Of a DNA stretch of 64,000 nt, positions 46,090 through 55,501 are shown piece after piece. Both the position numbers and the translations under genes were made by a program. How positions within the stretch are numbered: the stretch's first letter is position 1; the number at the start of each line of letters is the position of its first letter. The notes beneath the pieces are model-generated. The model worked only from the letters and a program-made list of their open reading frames with translations. It did no database searches and was not told where the DNA came from. Source of the DNA: Sphingopyxis sp. YR583 (GTDB lineage: Bacteria; Pseudomonadota; Alphaproteobacteria; Sphingomonadales; Sphingomonadaceae); the NCBI RefSeq assembly GCF_900108295.1, contig NZ_FNWK01000002.1, forward strand, positions 558,001 to 622,000, in the 5' to 3' direction.

Positions 46090-47232
46090 TCACGCAAAGC
46101 GCGATGGAGCGAAAGGTGCGGGATCGACGCCGCCGATCGCCCCGTCAGGCGCGGGAGCGCCAAGCTCGGCCGCGAGCAACGCTGCGATCGCAGGCGAGGT
46201 CTGGATGCCGACACCGCCCTGTCCCGCGCACCAGATGAAGTGTGGTTCGTGCCGGTCGGCGCCAAACACGGGGATGCGGTCGGGCGCGAAGCTGCGCAAT
46301 CCCGCCCATTTGCGCTCGACCGCCGCAACGGGCCAGTCCACCACCGATTGCATCCGGTCGATCGCCAGCGCGACATCGATCTCCTCGGGCGCGGCATCGT
46401 GCGGAGCCGTCGGCGTCTCGTCATGGGGGGTCAGCCAGACGCGCCCCTCGCTCTGCCCCTTGAAATAGAATTCGCCGCCGACGTGGACGACCAACGGAAA
46501 GTCGGCGGGGACCGGCACGCCCAGCCGAACCTGCATCACCGTGCGGCGATAGGGCTGAATACCGACCGGCGCGATGCCGCAAGCAACCGCGACCTCATCC
46601 GCCCATGCCCCGGCGGCATTGACGATCAGCGCCGCGCGAACGCGATCTCCGCCCAACTCGACATCCCAGCCTTCGCCGACGCGCCGCGCCCGCCGGAGCG
46701 GAGCACGCGTGATCAGCGCCGCGCCGGCGCGCTTCGCCGCGCGAAGATAGGCGGCATGCAGGCTGCCGACGTCGATGTCGCAGCACGCCGCTTCATATGC
46801 GGCTTCGCTCCATTCGGTACGAAGGCCGGGGATCCGGCGTGAGACCTCGTCGCCCGATATCCGCATGACGTCGACACCCTGCGCGGCGAACTCGGCGGCG
46901 AAGGCATCGATCGCTGCGGCGTCGGACCGCCGGCCCAGCGTCAACGCCCCGCGCGGCGAGAGGAAACCATGATCCGAAAACCCGGGCGCCGGATTATTCA
47001 GCATCTCGAGGGATGCGCGGGTCAAGGGCTGCACCCCCGCCCCGCCATAGCTTTCATGCCAGAAGGCGGCCGATCGGCCCGTTGCATGATAGCCGGGCGC
47101 CTCCTCGGCTTCCACCAGCATGACGCGGCGCCAGGGGGCCAGCGCGGCAGCAAGGCTCGCACCCGCGATCCCCGCGCCGACGATCAGCACATCGGTATGG
47201 GAAGGCGGCGCGGCGGTCATGTCCCGCCGCAT
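46090..47232 (-). CDS. FAD-dependent oxidoreductase (DAO family)
   Basis: A protein of up to 380 residues with an N-terminal FAD-binding Rossmann motif (DVLIVGAGIAGASLAAALA) and a DAO-type fold. YHATGRSAAFWHESYG, VNAAGAWADEVA and GLRSFAPDRIPVFG fit the D-amino-acid/glycine/sarcosine oxidase group. The substrate is not deducible. An ATG four codons in (47220) is an alternative start. It diverges from the pilus operon and is not obviously linked to it. Confidence 0.88.
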   Translation of the reverse strand: MRRDMTAAPPSHTDVLIVGAGIAGASLAAALAPWRRVMLVEAEEAPGYHATGRSAAFWHESYGGAGVQPLTRASLEMLNNPAPGFSDHGFLSPRGALTLGRRSDAAAIDAFAAEFAAQGVDVMRISGDEVSRRIPGLRTEWSEAAYEAACCDIDVGSLHAAYLRAAKRAGAALITRAPLRRARRVGEGWDVELGGDRVRAALIVNAAGAWADEVAVACGIAPVGIQPYRRTVMQVRLGVPVPADFPLVVHVGGEFYFKGQSEGRVWLTPHDETPTAPHDAAPEEIDVALAIDRMQSVVDWPVAAVERKWAGLRSFAPDRIPVFGADRHEPHFIWCAGQGGVGIQTSPAIAALLAAELGAPAPDGAIGGVDPAPFAPSRFA

Positions 47233-47316
47233 ATCGGTTGACCCACGGAATGCAAGCCGTGCGTGCCGGGAGGCATGGTTACTCTTTGGTAAGCCATGTT
47301 CCCTATTAGGGCGCCT

Positions 47317-47799
47317 ATGGAAAGCGGCATGATCTCTGTGGGACTGATGATCCTGCTCGGCGCGTTGATGATTGCAGCGGCAATCAGCGACCTGCGCTCA
47401 AGGACCATTTCCAATGAACTCAACGCGGCGATCGCCTTGCTCGCGATCCCCTTCTGGGTCGCGACGGGCCTTGCCCTGTGGCCCGACATCCCGATCCAGT
47501 TCGGCGCCGCATTCGGCATCTTCCTGATCTTCGCCGGGCTGTTCGCCGTCGGTGCGATGGGCGGCGGCGACGTCAAAATGATCGGCGCCGTGATGCTGTG
47601 GATCCCGCTGCCCCTGTTCATGCCCATGCTCACGATCATGGCTATCGGTGGCGGCATCCTCTCGGCGGTCATGCTTATCCATATGAAATTGCGTCCTTCG
47701 GACAAACCGGTTGAGGTTCCCTATGGGGTCGCCATCGCCGCCGCAGGCCTGTGGGCGCTTCACCAACACTATCTTAACCAGTTTCAGGTTATCGGATGA
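47317..47799 (+). CDS. cpaA: A24-family prepilin peptidase (CpaA/TadV)
   Basis: An integral membrane aspartic peptidase that trims Flp-type prepilins. AISDLRSRTISN contains the first catalytic Asp, and AMGGGDVKMIGA the GxGD motif with the second. About five membrane helices are present. Starts at 47296, 47317 (AGGG 6 bases before; chosen) or 47329 are possible. It is the first gene of the tad/cpa operon. No flp pilin gene is adjacent. Confidence 0.9.
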   Translation: MESGMISVGLMILLGALMIAAAISDLRSRTISNELNAAIALLAIPFWVATGLALWPDIPIQFGAAFGIFLIFAGLFAVGAMGGGDVKMIGAVMLWIPLPLFMPMLTIMAIGGGILSAVMLIHMKLRPSDKPVEVPYGVAIAAAGLWALHQHYLNQFQVIG

Positions 47800-47853
47800 C
47801 CTGAGGGAAAAGCACGACCGTCTCTGGTGGGTGCAGGAGGGCGACAAATCGTC

Positions 47854-48894
47854 ATGGATACGCGAAAGATTATGCTGATCGTCGGCGCGCTGGTGATTGC
47901 CATCGGCGCAGCGTTCGGGGTCAACCAGATGATGCGCGGAGCGGCGGCGCCACAGGCCCGTGCAGCCGCGGCACCGGAAATTACCGGTCCGATGATCCTC
48001 GTTGCGACGCGGCAGCTGCCCGTCGGCACGATCGTCGGCCCGGACAGCTTCCGCTTTCAGCCCTGGCCGAAGGAGCTGGTCGAGAAAGCCTATTTCATGA
48101 AGGACAAGACCGACGTGAACACGTTGGTCGGGACCGTCGTGCGCTATCCGATCACCGCAGGCCAGCCGCTGACGCAAGGCGCGCTGGTCCATCCTGACGA
48201 CCGCGGTTTCCTCGCGGCGGCGCTTGGCCCGGGCATGCGTGCCGTCACGGTCAAGGTCAGCCAGGAACAGGGTGTCGCCGGGTTCGTCTTTCCGGGTGAC
48301 CGCGTCGACGTGGTTCTCGCGCAGCGTATCTCGGTCGATTCGGACACGTCGAGCTATCCCGACAAGGAATTGTTCACGGCCGAAACGATCGTCCGCAATG
48401 TCCGCATTTTGGCGACCGACCAGCGCTACGATGCCGAAGATGAAACGGGCAAGACCCCGGTTCGCACCTTCGGTTCGGTGACGCTCGAAGCGACGCCCGA
48501 AATCGCCGAGAAGATCGCCGTCGCGCAGGACATGGGCAAATTGTCGCTCGCACTGCGTCCGCTGGCCGAAAGCGCCGGCGAACTCGACGCTGCCATCGCA
48601 TCGGGCGAAGTCAATGTTCCGGCCACCGGCGGCGCCAGCGCCGAACGGAAGATGCTGGCCGAAGCCGCCGCGCGTCCAACCGCAAGCCGCTCGTCGGCGA
48701 CCACCGGCGGCGACGTCTCGCGCTTCTGGATCCCGGTACGCGGCCGTGTTCAGGCTCCGCGGGCGCAGCCCGCTGCGAACAACAGCGGTTCCACACAATC
48801 CTATGGGGGGCGCCCCGTGTCCGTTCCGACCGGCCCGGTCGTGCGCGTGACCCGCGGCGACAAAGTGACCGAAGTTCCGGTCGGGGGTAAGTAA
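47854..48894 (+). CDS. cpaB: Flp pilus assembly protein CpaB/RcpC
   Basis: A 346-residue protein with an N-terminal membrane anchor (IMLIVGALVIAIGAAFGVN), a SAF domain (TRQLPVGTIVGPDSF to PLTQGALV), and the RcpC-type region (VKVSQEQGVAGFVFPGDRVDVVL). The low-complexity C-terminus ends VTEVPVGGK. CpaB stabilises the secretin in the periplasm. The ATG at 47854 is chosen. It lies 1 base upstream of the secretin gene. Confidence 0.93.
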   Translation: MDTRKIMLIVGALVIAIGAAFGVNQMMRGAAAPQARAAAAPEITGPMILVATRQLPVGTIVGPDSFRFQPWPKELVEKAYFMKDKTDVNTLVGTVVRYPITAGQPLTQGALVHPDDRGFLAAALGPGMRAVTVKVSQEQGVAGFVFPGDRVDVVLAQRISVDSDTSSYPDKELFTAETIVRNVRILATDQRYDAEDETGKTPVRTFGSVTLEATPEIAEKIAVAQDMGKLSLALRPLAESAGELDAAIASGEVNVPATGGASAERKMLAEAAARPTASRSSATTGGDVSRFWIPVRGRVQAPRAQPAANNSGSTQSYGGRPVSVPTGPVVRVTRGDKVTEVPVGGK

Positions 48895-48895
48895 G

Positions 48896-50374
48896 ATGAA
48901 CAGCACAGCCAAACTCAAGGCGACCGCCTTGGCTCGCACCCTGGCCATCGGCCTCGTGGCAGCCACGCTGGTAGCGGCTCCTTCGGCGCCCGTCACCGCA
49001 CAGGCCGTCCAGAACGCCAGCAGCAGCATCGAACTTTCGGTGGGCCGCGGCCGCCTGGTCAGCCTTCCCGCCTCGATGTCGGACATCTTCGTCGCTGACG
49101 ACGCGGTCGCCGACGTCCAGGTGCGGTCGAACCGCCAGCTCTACATCTTTGGCAAGAAGCCGGGTGAAACCAGCATCTATGCCACCGACGCCAGCGGCCG
49201 GGTCGTCTTCTCGACCGTCGCCCGCGTCGGCAACAATATCGAGACGATCGACCAGATGCTGTCGCTCGCGATGCCCGACGCCAGCATTGCGGCCAACCCG
49301 ATGAACGGCTTCGTGCTGCTCACGGGAACGGTGAAATCGCCCGACGACGCTGCCGAAGCCGAACGGCTGGTGCAGGCGTTTGTCGGCGAAGATACCAAGG
49401 TGCTGTCGCGCCTGCGCACGGCAACGCCGCTGCAGGTCAATCTCCAGGTCCGCATCGCCGAAGTGAACCGTTCGCTGGTCAAGGAAATCAGCGGCAATAT
49501 CCTGACCCGCGACACCGACGGTCCGCTCGGAAACGGTTTCCTCGGCGGCGTCTTTGGCGGCCGTCAGGCCGGTACGATCACGACCGACAGCAATGGCAAC
49601 ACGACCTATACCTTCACGAACCCGGCCGGAACGCGAAGCCTTGCCGGCGCCGGGCGCCTGTTCGGGCTCGACCTGATGGCGTCGCTCGATATCGGCGAAC
49701 GTTCGGGTCTGGTCGCCACGCTGGCGCAGCCCAATCTGACGGCGATTTCCGGCGAAACGGCCGATTTCCTTGCGGGCGGCGAATTCCCGGTTCCGATCCC
49801 CGGCAACTTCGCCGGCACGACGATCGAATATCGCAAATATGGTGTCAGCCTCGCCTATACGCCGACGGTGCTGTCGAACGGCCGGATCAGCCTGCGCGTT
49901 CGTCCCGAAGTGTCGGAACTGTCGACCGAAGGCGCGATCGAGATGCAGGGCTTCCAGGTTCCCGCACTGACGATCCGCCGCGCCGAAACGACGGTTGAAC
50001 TCGGCTCGGGCGAAAGCTTCATGATCGCCGGCCTGCTCAACAACCGCTCGATCGGCGCGATCGACAAGATGCCCGGGCTCGGCGACGTTCCCCTGCTCGG
50101 CCTGCTGTTCAAGTCGGACAGCTTCCGTCGCGGCGAAACCGAGCTGGTGATCGTCGTCACGCCTTATCTGGTGCAACCGGTATCGGCGAACGACATCAAG
50201 CTGCCGACCGACGCCTATCAGGACGCGAACGACATCCAGCGCCTACTGCTCAACCAGACGAGCAACGGCGTGACCGGTGGCGATCGTCCCAAGCCGCGGC
50301 TCGACACCAGCGTCGGCGATGCCGACCGTCCGCGGGGCAGCGGCGACGCGTCGCCCGGTTTCAGCATCAAGTGA
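48896..50374 (+). CDS. cpaC: Flp pilus outer-membrane secretin CpaC/RcpA
   Basis: A 492-residue secretin with a signal peptide (about residues 1-36), an N-terminal pilus-secretin domain (IELSVGRGRLVSLPA, SDIFVADDAVADV, IFGKKPGETSIYATDA), a BON-like segment, and the C-terminal secretin domain. That domain shows VATLAQPNLTAISGETADFL, GGEFPVP and the MPGLGDVPLLGLLF hallmark. It forms the outer-membrane channel for the pilus. A long C-terminal tail is polar. Confidence 0.95.
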   Translation: MNSTAKLKATALARTLAIGLVAATLVAAPSAPVTAQAVQNASSSIELSVGRGRLVSLPASMSDIFVADDAVADVQVRSNRQLYIFGKKPGETSIYATDASGRVVFSTVARVGNNIETIDQMLSLAMPDASIAANPMNGFVLLTGTVKSPDDAAEAERLVQAFVGEDTKVLSRLRTATPLQVNLQVRIAEVNRSLVKEISGNILTRDTDGPLGNGFLGGVFGGRQAGTITTDSNGNTTYTFTNPAGTRSLAGAGRLFGLDLMASLDIGERSGLVATLAQPNLTAISGETADFLAGGEFPVPIPGNFAGTTIEYRKYGVSLAYTPTVLSNGRISLRVRPEVSELSTEGAIEMQGFQVPALTIRRAETTVELGSGESFMIAGLLNNRSIGAIDKMPGLGDVPLLGLLFKSDSFRRGETELVIVVTPYLVQPVSANDIKLPTDAYQDANDIQRLLLNQTSNGVTGGDRPKPRLDTSVGDADRPRGSGDASPGFSIK

Positions 50375-50399
50375 AGCGCCGGATTTCAGGAGCAAAGTG

Positions 50400-51041
50400 A
50401 TGAAAAAAATCGCAACTTGGACGGTCCTGGCTCTGGCGACGTCGCTCGCCGGCTGCACCGGCGCCGCCTACAGCAACCATAGCCTGGAATCGGTGCATCA
50501 GCCGGTCGTGCGCAATAGCATCTATCAGTTCGATGTTGCCGCCACCAATGGCGAGCTTCCTCCCAGCGAACAGGGCCGCCTGCAGGGCTGGCTCGACGCG
50601 ATGGGCGTTCGCTACGGCGACCGCGTCGCGATCGAAGATTCGTCGATTTACGGCGCGACCGCGGCGCAGGCCACCGTCCGTTCGATGGTCGAACGCCGCG
50701 GCCTGCTGCTCAGCACCGACGTTCCGGTCACGACGGGCGCGGTACCTGACGGCCATGTGCGCGTCGTGGTGACGCGCGCCTCGGCTTCGGTGCCGGGCTG
50801 CCCTAATTGGGAAAGCAAATCGTCGCTCAACCCGACCAATGCGACGTCGTCGAATTATGGCTGCGCGACGAACAGCAATCTCGCCGCGATGGTCGCGGAC
50901 CCGAACGACCTGATCAAGGGCGCCAGCAACACCGGTAGTGATCCGGCGGCGGCGACGCGGGCGATCCAGACCTATCGCACGAAACCCCAGACCGGGGCCG
51001 GCGAACTGACCAAGACACCCACCAGCGGAGGCAGCCAGTGA
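50400..51041 (+). CDS. cpaD: Flp pilus lipoprotein CpaD
   Basis: A 213-residue lipoprotein with signal peptide MKKIATWTVLALATSLAGC (Cys at about 19). It contains the CpaD-type region GDRVAIEDSS to VRVVVTRASASVPGCPNWE and CATNSNLAAMVADPNDLI. CpaD is required for correct assembly of the secretin in Caulobacter. The ATG at 50400 has CAGGAG upstream; the frame opens at 50277 inside the cpaC end. The stop overlaps the cpaE GTG. Confidence 0.93.
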   Translation: MKKIATWTVLALATSLAGCTGAAYSNHSLESVHQPVVRNSIYQFDVAATNGELPPSEQGRLQGWLDAMGVRYGDRVAIEDSSIYGATAAQATVRSMVERRGLLLSTDVPVTTGAVPDGHVRVVVTRASASVPGCPNWESKSSLNPTNATSSNYGCATNSNLAAMVADPNDLIKGASNTGSDPAAATRAIQTYRTKPQTGAGELTKTPTSGGSQ

Positions 51042-52309
51042 ACGCTCCTTTCAAATCAGCAGGATTGCGCGATCCCTTCAATGCATTCGTCTGCGACGAC
51101 GATACGCTTGAGCTGATCCGCGCGGCAGCCGGCGACATGGGCTGGCCGACCGAGAAGTGCAACAAGGGCGGCCTGCGCAATGCGGTGCAGTCCCTGTCGG
51201 TGTCGGCGAGCCCGAACATCCTGTTCGTCGACATGTCGGAATCGGGTGACCCGATCAACGATATCAACGCGCTGGCCGAAGTCTGCGAGCCCGGCACCGT
51301 CGTGATCGCGGCGGGCCAGGTGAACGACGTTCGCCTGTACCGCGACCTGCTGTCCAGCGGCATCCAGGACTATCTGCTGAAGCCGCTGTCGCTTGAACAG
51401 GTTCGCGAATCGCTCACCATGGCGCAGGCCATGCTGTCGGCGCCGAAACATGCCGATATGCACGACGACAAGCCGCACCATATGATGGGCGTCGTCGGGG
51501 TGCGCGGCGGTGTCGGTGCGTCGCTGGTCGCGACGTCGCTGGCCTGGGCAATCAGCGAGCAGGCCGGTCGCCAGACCGCATTGCTCGATCTCGACGTTCA
51601 TTTCGGCACCGGCGCGCTGACCCTCGACCTCGAACCGGGGCGCGGTCTCATCGATGCGATCGACAACCCCAGCCGTATCGACGGTCTTTTCATCGAACGC
51701 GCGATGGTGCGCGCGTCGGACAAGTTGAGCCTGCTGTCGGCGGAAGCGCCGATCCATCAGCCGGTGATGACCGACGGCTCCGCCTTCTTCCAGCTGGAAG
51801 AGGAGCTTCGTTCGGCGTTCGAGATGACGATCGTCGATATCCCGCGACAGGTTCTGATCCCCTTCCCGCACCTCGTGTCGGAAGCGGGCACGATCCTGCT
51901 CGTCAGCGATGTCACGCTCGCCGCGGCACGCGACACGATCCGGCTCCTGTCCTGGTTCAAACAGAATATCCCGGGGGCACGCGTCGTACTTGTCGCGAAC
52001 AAGTTCCAGAACGCCATCGGCGAGCTGTCACGCAAGGAATTCGAATCGTCGATCGAACGTCCGATCGACATCGTCATTCCGTTCGACCCGAAGCTGGTCG
52101 CCCAGTCAGCGAAGCTTGGCAAATCCTATGCGGAAACCTGCAAGGGCACCAAGGCGGCGCAGGTTTGGAACAATCTGATGCGCCTCATCCTCGACGGCGC
52201 CGACGTCGAAGCCGAGGAAGCACAGGCCGCTCCGGCAAAGAGCAAATCGGGCGGTTCGCTGCTCGGCAAGCTCGGGCTCGCCAAAAAGGGCGTGAAGCAG
52301 GCGGCGTGA
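51038..52309 (+). CDS. cpaE: pilus assembly ATPase-like protein CpaE
   Basis: A 423-residue protein with a receiver-like N-terminal domain (about 15-130, lacking a clear phospho-Asp environment) and a ParA/MinD-type domain. The Walker-like loop reads GVRGGVGASLVATSLAWA, followed by TALLDLDVHFGTGALTLDL. In Caulobacter CpaE directs polar localisation of the pilus. It starts at a GTG overlapping the cpaD stop. Its stop overlaps a 16-codon ORF where cpaF would be expected. Confidence 0.93.
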   Translation: MNAPFKSAGLRDPFNAFVCDDDTLELIRAAAGDMGWPTEKCNKGGLRNAVQSLSVSASPNILFVDMSESGDPINDINALAEVCEPGTVVIAAGQVNDVRLYRDLLSSGIQDYLLKPLSLEQVRESLTMAQAMLSAPKHADMHDDKPHHMMGVVGVRGGVGASLVATSLAWAISEQAGRQTALLDLDVHFGTGALTLDLEPGRGLIDAIDNPSRIDGLFIERAMVRASDKLSLLSAEAPIHQPVMTDGSAFFQLEEELRSAFEMTIVDIPRQVLIPFPHLVSEAGTILLVSDVTLAAARDTIRLLSWFKQNIPGARVVLVANKFQNAIGELSRKEFESSIERPIDIVIPFDPKLVAQSAKLGKSYAETCKGTKAAQVWNNLMRLILDGADVEAEEAQAAPAKSKSGGSLLGKLGLAKKGVKQAA

Positions 52310-52359
52310 TGGCGGCCTTTGGGCCGTCGCCACGTCCAACGATAGAAGCGGACAGCTGA
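52309..52359 (+). pseudogene. 16-codon ORF at the cpaF position, possible cpaF remnant
   Basis: The ATG at 52309 overlaps the cpaE stop (TGATG), and the ORF reads MAAFGPSPRPTIEADS before a TGA 2 bases upstream of the tadB ATG. In related operons the large secretion ATPase cpaF begins here, often with an M-x-A-F-G start. The position, coupling and opening residues suggest that all but the start of cpaF has been lost. It may instead be a coincidental leader. Confidence 0.4.
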
Positions 52360-52361
52360 CC

Positions 52362-53330
52362 ATGAATTTGCCAGTCATCCTTATCATCGCAGGGGCCTTC
52401 CTGGCCTTTTCGCTCCTCGTCATCCTGCTTGGCGGACCGTCGTCGGGCAAGGCCAAGACGCGGCGGCTGGCGATGGTCAAGGACCGCCACGCGAACTCGA
52501 CCGAGGCCGTGGTCGCGGCGCAGATGCGCAAGACCATCCAGTCGGGTCGCAAGGGCGATTCCTCGCTGGTAGCTCTGCTGCCGCGCCGCGAAGAGCTGGA
52601 AAAGCGGCTGCGCCGGACCGGAAAAGGATGGACGCTGACGCAATATGTCTTTGCGTCGATGATGGTGTTCGTCGTGGTAACCGGCGGCATGCTGATCGTC
52701 CGGGCGCCCATCCTGATGGCCGGGCTGGTCGGCTTGTTCCTTGCGCTGGGTTTGCCCTATTTCGTGGTCGGCATGGCGATCAAGCGGCGGCTGGCGCAGT
52801 TCAACGCGCGCTTTCCCGACGCAATCGATCTTCTGGTACGCGGCCTGAAGTCGGGCTTGCCGGTCACCGAAACATTTCAGGTGGTGAGCCACGAACTGCC
52901 GGGTCCGGTGGGCGAGGAATTCAAGGGCATCGTCGAACGCATCCGCATCGGTAATACTATGGAGGCGGCGTTGCAGGAATCGGCCGACATGCTCGGCACG
53001 CCCGAATTCCAGTTCTTCTGCATCACCATCCAGATTCAGCGCGAAACCGGCGGCAACTTGGCCGAAACGCTCGCCAACCTGTCGGACGTGCTGCGCAAAC
53101 GCGCGCAGATGAAACTGAAGATCCGCGCAATGTCGTCGGAAGCCAAGGCCTCGGCCTATATCGTCGGCTCGCTGCCCTTCTTCGTGTTCGGCGTCGTCTG
53201 GTCGATGAACCCCAGCTATCTGGCGGGCTTCTTCTACGAGGAACGGCTCATCATCGCCGGGCTCGGCGGGCTTGTCTGGATGAGCATCGGCGCCGGCATC
53301 ATGGCCAAGATGGTCAACTTCGAAATCTGA
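52362..53330 (+). CDS. tadB: Flp pilus inner-membrane platform protein TadB
   Basis: A 322-residue T2SF-type platform protein. One N-terminal helix and two central helices precede the T2SF domain (FNARFPDAIDLLVRGLKSGL, FQFFCITIQIQRETGGNLAE, RIRAMSSEAKASA-like KIRAMSSEAKASA), and a C-terminal membrane region follows. It forms a pair with TadC. Its usual ATPase partner CpaF is not encoded in the operon. Confidence 0.94.
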   Translation: MNLPVILIIAGAFLAFSLLVILLGGPSSGKAKTRRLAMVKDRHANSTEAVVAAQMRKTIQSGRKGDSSLVALLPRREELEKRLRRTGKGWTLTQYVFASMMVFVVVTGGMLIVRAPILMAGLVGLFLALGLPYFVVGMAIKRRLAQFNARFPDAIDLLVRGLKSGLPVTETFQVVSHELPGPVGEEFKGIVERIRIGNTMEAALQESADMLGTPEFQFFCITIQIQRETGGNLAETLANLSDVLRKRAQMKLKIRAMSSEAKASAYIVGSLPFFVFGVVWSMNPSYLAGFFYEERLIIAGLGGLVWMSIGAGIMAKMVNFEI

Positions 53331-53342
53331 GAAGGCATAGAC

Positions 53343-54380
53343 ATGAACAGCAGCCTCCTTCTCTCTTCGGCCTTCTCCGGCGCACAGGCAGGACCGAAAA
53401 TCCTCGGCATCGACGTCATATGGGCGGGCACGATGCTGGCGGCGGTCGGCGTCTTTGCGGTCCTGTTCGCGATCTACAACGCGTTGACGGTCCGCAATCC
53501 GATGACGAAGCGCGTCAAGGCGCTCAACGATCGCCGCGAACAGTTGAAGGCGGGCATTACCGCCTCGACCGCAAAACGCCGCGCCCGACTGGTTCGCAAG
53601 AACCAGACCGCGGATCGCATGCGCACCTTCCTCGGCCGGCTTCAGGTGCTGCAGGAAGGGCAGATCAAGGACGTCCAGCAAAAGCTGGCCCAGGCCGGTA
53701 TCCGGTCGAAGGATCTGGCCGTCGCGGTCATTTTCGGCCGCATGGTTCTCCCGATCCTGTTCGGCGGTCTTGCGCTGTTCCTGATCTATTGGGTCGACAT
53801 GTGGCCCGATCTGACGTCGTTCAAACGCTCCATGTACACGATGGGTGCGCTGATCCTTGGCTATAAGGCGCCCGACCTGTTCGTGAACAATATGCGCCAG
53901 AAGCGGACCGACGCGATCCGCAAGGGCCTTCCCGACGCGCTCGACCTGCTCGTGATCTGCGCCGAGGCTGGCCTGACCGTGGACTCCGCCTTTGCCCGCG
54001 TGTCGAAGGAACTGGGCAGGGCCTATCCCGAACTCGGCGAGGAATTCGCGCTGACCTCGATCGAACTCGGCTTTTTGACCGAGCGTCGTCAGGCTTTCGA
54101 GAATTTCGCTTACCGCGTGAATCTGGAATCGGTGAAGGGCGTCGTCACGACGATGATCCAGACCGAGAAATATGGCACGCCGCTCGCCAGCGCGCTGCGC
54201 GTCCTGTCGGCCGAATTCCGCAACGAACGCATGATGCGTGCGGAGGAAAAGGCCGCGCGTCTGCCTGCGATCATGACCGTGCCGCTCATTCTGTTCATTC
54301 TGCCGGTGCTGTTCATCGTCATTCTCGGCCCGGCGGCCTGTTCGCTCAGCGACGCGATGTCGGGCGGCAGCTTCGGCTAA
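53343..54380 (+). CDS. tadC: Flp pilus inner-membrane platform protein TadC
   Basis: A 345-residue second T2SF platform protein with an N-terminal membrane helix, a basic cytoplasmic stretch, and the T2SF domain (IRKGLPDALDLLVICAEAGL, LELGFLTERRQAFENFA-like IELGFLTERRQAFENFA, MMRAEEKAARLPAIMTVPLI). It lies 12 bases after tadB and ends the operon; a strong hairpin follows. No TPR/TadD or tadE/F/G genes follow. Confidence 0.94.
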   Translation: MNSSLLLSSAFSGAQAGPKILGIDVIWAGTMLAAVGVFAVLFAIYNALTVRNPMTKRVKALNDRREQLKAGITASTAKRRARLVRKNQTADRMRTFLGRLQVLQEGQIKDVQQKLAQAGIRSKDLAVAVIFGRMVLPILFGGLALFLIYWVDMWPDLTSFKRSMYTMGALILGYKAPDLFVNNMRQKRTDAIRKGLPDALDLLVICAEAGLTVDSAFARVSKELGRAYPELGEEFALTSIELGFLTERRQAFENFAYRVNLESVKGVVTTMIQTEKYGTPLASALRVLSAEFRNERMMRAEEKAARLPAIMTVPLILFILPVLFIVILGPAACSLSDAMSGGSFG

Positions 54381-54408
54381 CCGAGCGGAAGCATCAGCAT
54401 CATATCGG

Positions 54409-54441
54409 GAGAGGGCGGAAGCGATTCCGTCCTCTCTTGCC
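54409..54441 (+). terminator. terminator after the tad/cpa operon
   Basis: An approximately 12-bp stem (GAGAGGGCGGAA with TTCCGTCCTCTC, one G-T pair) around a GCGA tetraloop is followed by TTGCCTTT. It lies 29 bases after the tadC stop and just before the convergent FAH-family gene ends. Confidence 0.7.
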
Positions 54442-54442
54442 T

Positions 54443-55444
54443 TTAACCGACGCTTTGCTCGATCGCGCCGAAAATACTGTGGTGGCGGTCGTCGTCCATC
54501 CAGATGCGAACCGTGTCGCCCTTCTGCATGAACGGAGTCTTCGGCTCGCCCTGCTGGATCGTTTCGACCGTGCGCACTTCGGCGAGGCAGCTATAACCAA
54601 GGCCGCCCTCGGCGATCGGCCTGCCCGGCCCGCCGTCGGCGTCGCGGTTCGAAACGGTGCCCGACCCGATGATCGTGCCGGCGCCAAGGTCGCGCGTCTT
54701 TGCCGCATGGGCGATCAGCGCGCCGAAATCGAAGGTCATGTCGACGCCCGCATTGGCGCGCCCGAGCGGTTGACCGTTGAGGTCGACCGACAGCGTACCA
54801 TGCAGCTTGCCGTCCTTCCAGCGCTCGCCAAGCGCATCGGGTGTCACGAACACCGGCGACATCGCGCTCGACGGCTTCGACTGGAAGAAACCGAAACCCT
54901 TGGCGAGTTCCGCCGGGATGAGCCCGCGCAGCGACACGTCATTGGTCAACCCTACGAGCAAAATCGTCTCGCGCGCCGCGACCGCATCGATCCCCTTGGG
55001 GACATCGCCCGTCACGACGACGACTTCGGCTTCCATGTCACAGCCCCACGCCGGATCGCCGAGCGGAATCGCATCGCGCGGTCCCAGAAAGGCGTCGCTG
55101 CCCCCCTGGTACATTAGCGGATCGTGCCAGAAGCTGTCGGGCATCTCGGCGCCGCGCGCCTGCCTGACCAGCGCGACATGGTTCACATAGGCGCTGCCGT
55201 CCGCCCACTGATACGCGCGCGGGAGCGGCGAAGCCGCGTCATGCTCGTGAAAACGATCCTTCGGAATCGCATCGTGATTGAGATCCTCGGCCAGTGCCGC
55301 GAGCCGCGGCGCGGCATAGGCCCAATTGTCGAGCGCCGCCTGCATCGTCGGCACGATCTGACCCGCGTCGGCATACCAGGCGAGATCGTCCGACACGACG
55401 ACGAGGCGCCCGTCGCGACCCTTTTTGAGCGAAGCTAGTTTCAC
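54443..55444 (-). CDS. fumarylacetoacetate hydrolase-family protein
   Basis: A 333-residue FAH-fold enzyme. An N-terminal domain of about 90 residues (MKLASLKKGRDGRLVVVSDD) is followed by the catalytic core, with metal ligands in the GCDMEAEVVVVTGD segment and GLTNDVSLRGL. LGAGTIIGSGTVSN and GDTVRIWMDD are further family blocks. Full-length FAH in tyrosine degradation, or a related 2-keto-acid hydrolase, are both possible. No maiA or hmgA is adjacent. Confidence 0.88.
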   Translation of the reverse strand: MKLASLKKGRDGRLVVVSDDLAWYADAGQIVPTMQAALDNWAYAAPRLAALAEDLNHDAIPKDRFHEHDAASPLPRAYQWADGSAYVNHVALVRQARGAEMPDSFWHDPLMYQGGSDAFLGPRDAIPLGDPAWGCDMEAEVVVVTGDVPKGIDAVAARETILLVGLTNDVSLRGLIPAELAKGFGFFQSKPSSAMSPVFVTPDALGERWKDGKLHGTLSVDLNGQPLGRANAGVDMTFDFGALIAHAAKTRDLGAGTIIGSGTVSNRDADGGPGRPIAEGGLGYSCLAEVRTVETIQQGEPKTPFMQKGDTVRIWMDDDRHHSIFGAIEQSVG

Positions 55445-55501
55445 GAAAATTCCTTTGATTGGCGACGCCGTTGAACCGACATCGCCTCAAAGAAACGAAA
55501 A

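Noticed and set aside
48611..50176. 521-aa minus-strand ORF antisense to cpaB/cpaC
   Set aside because: Antisense shadow of the secretin gene, with no recognisable domain and biased composition.
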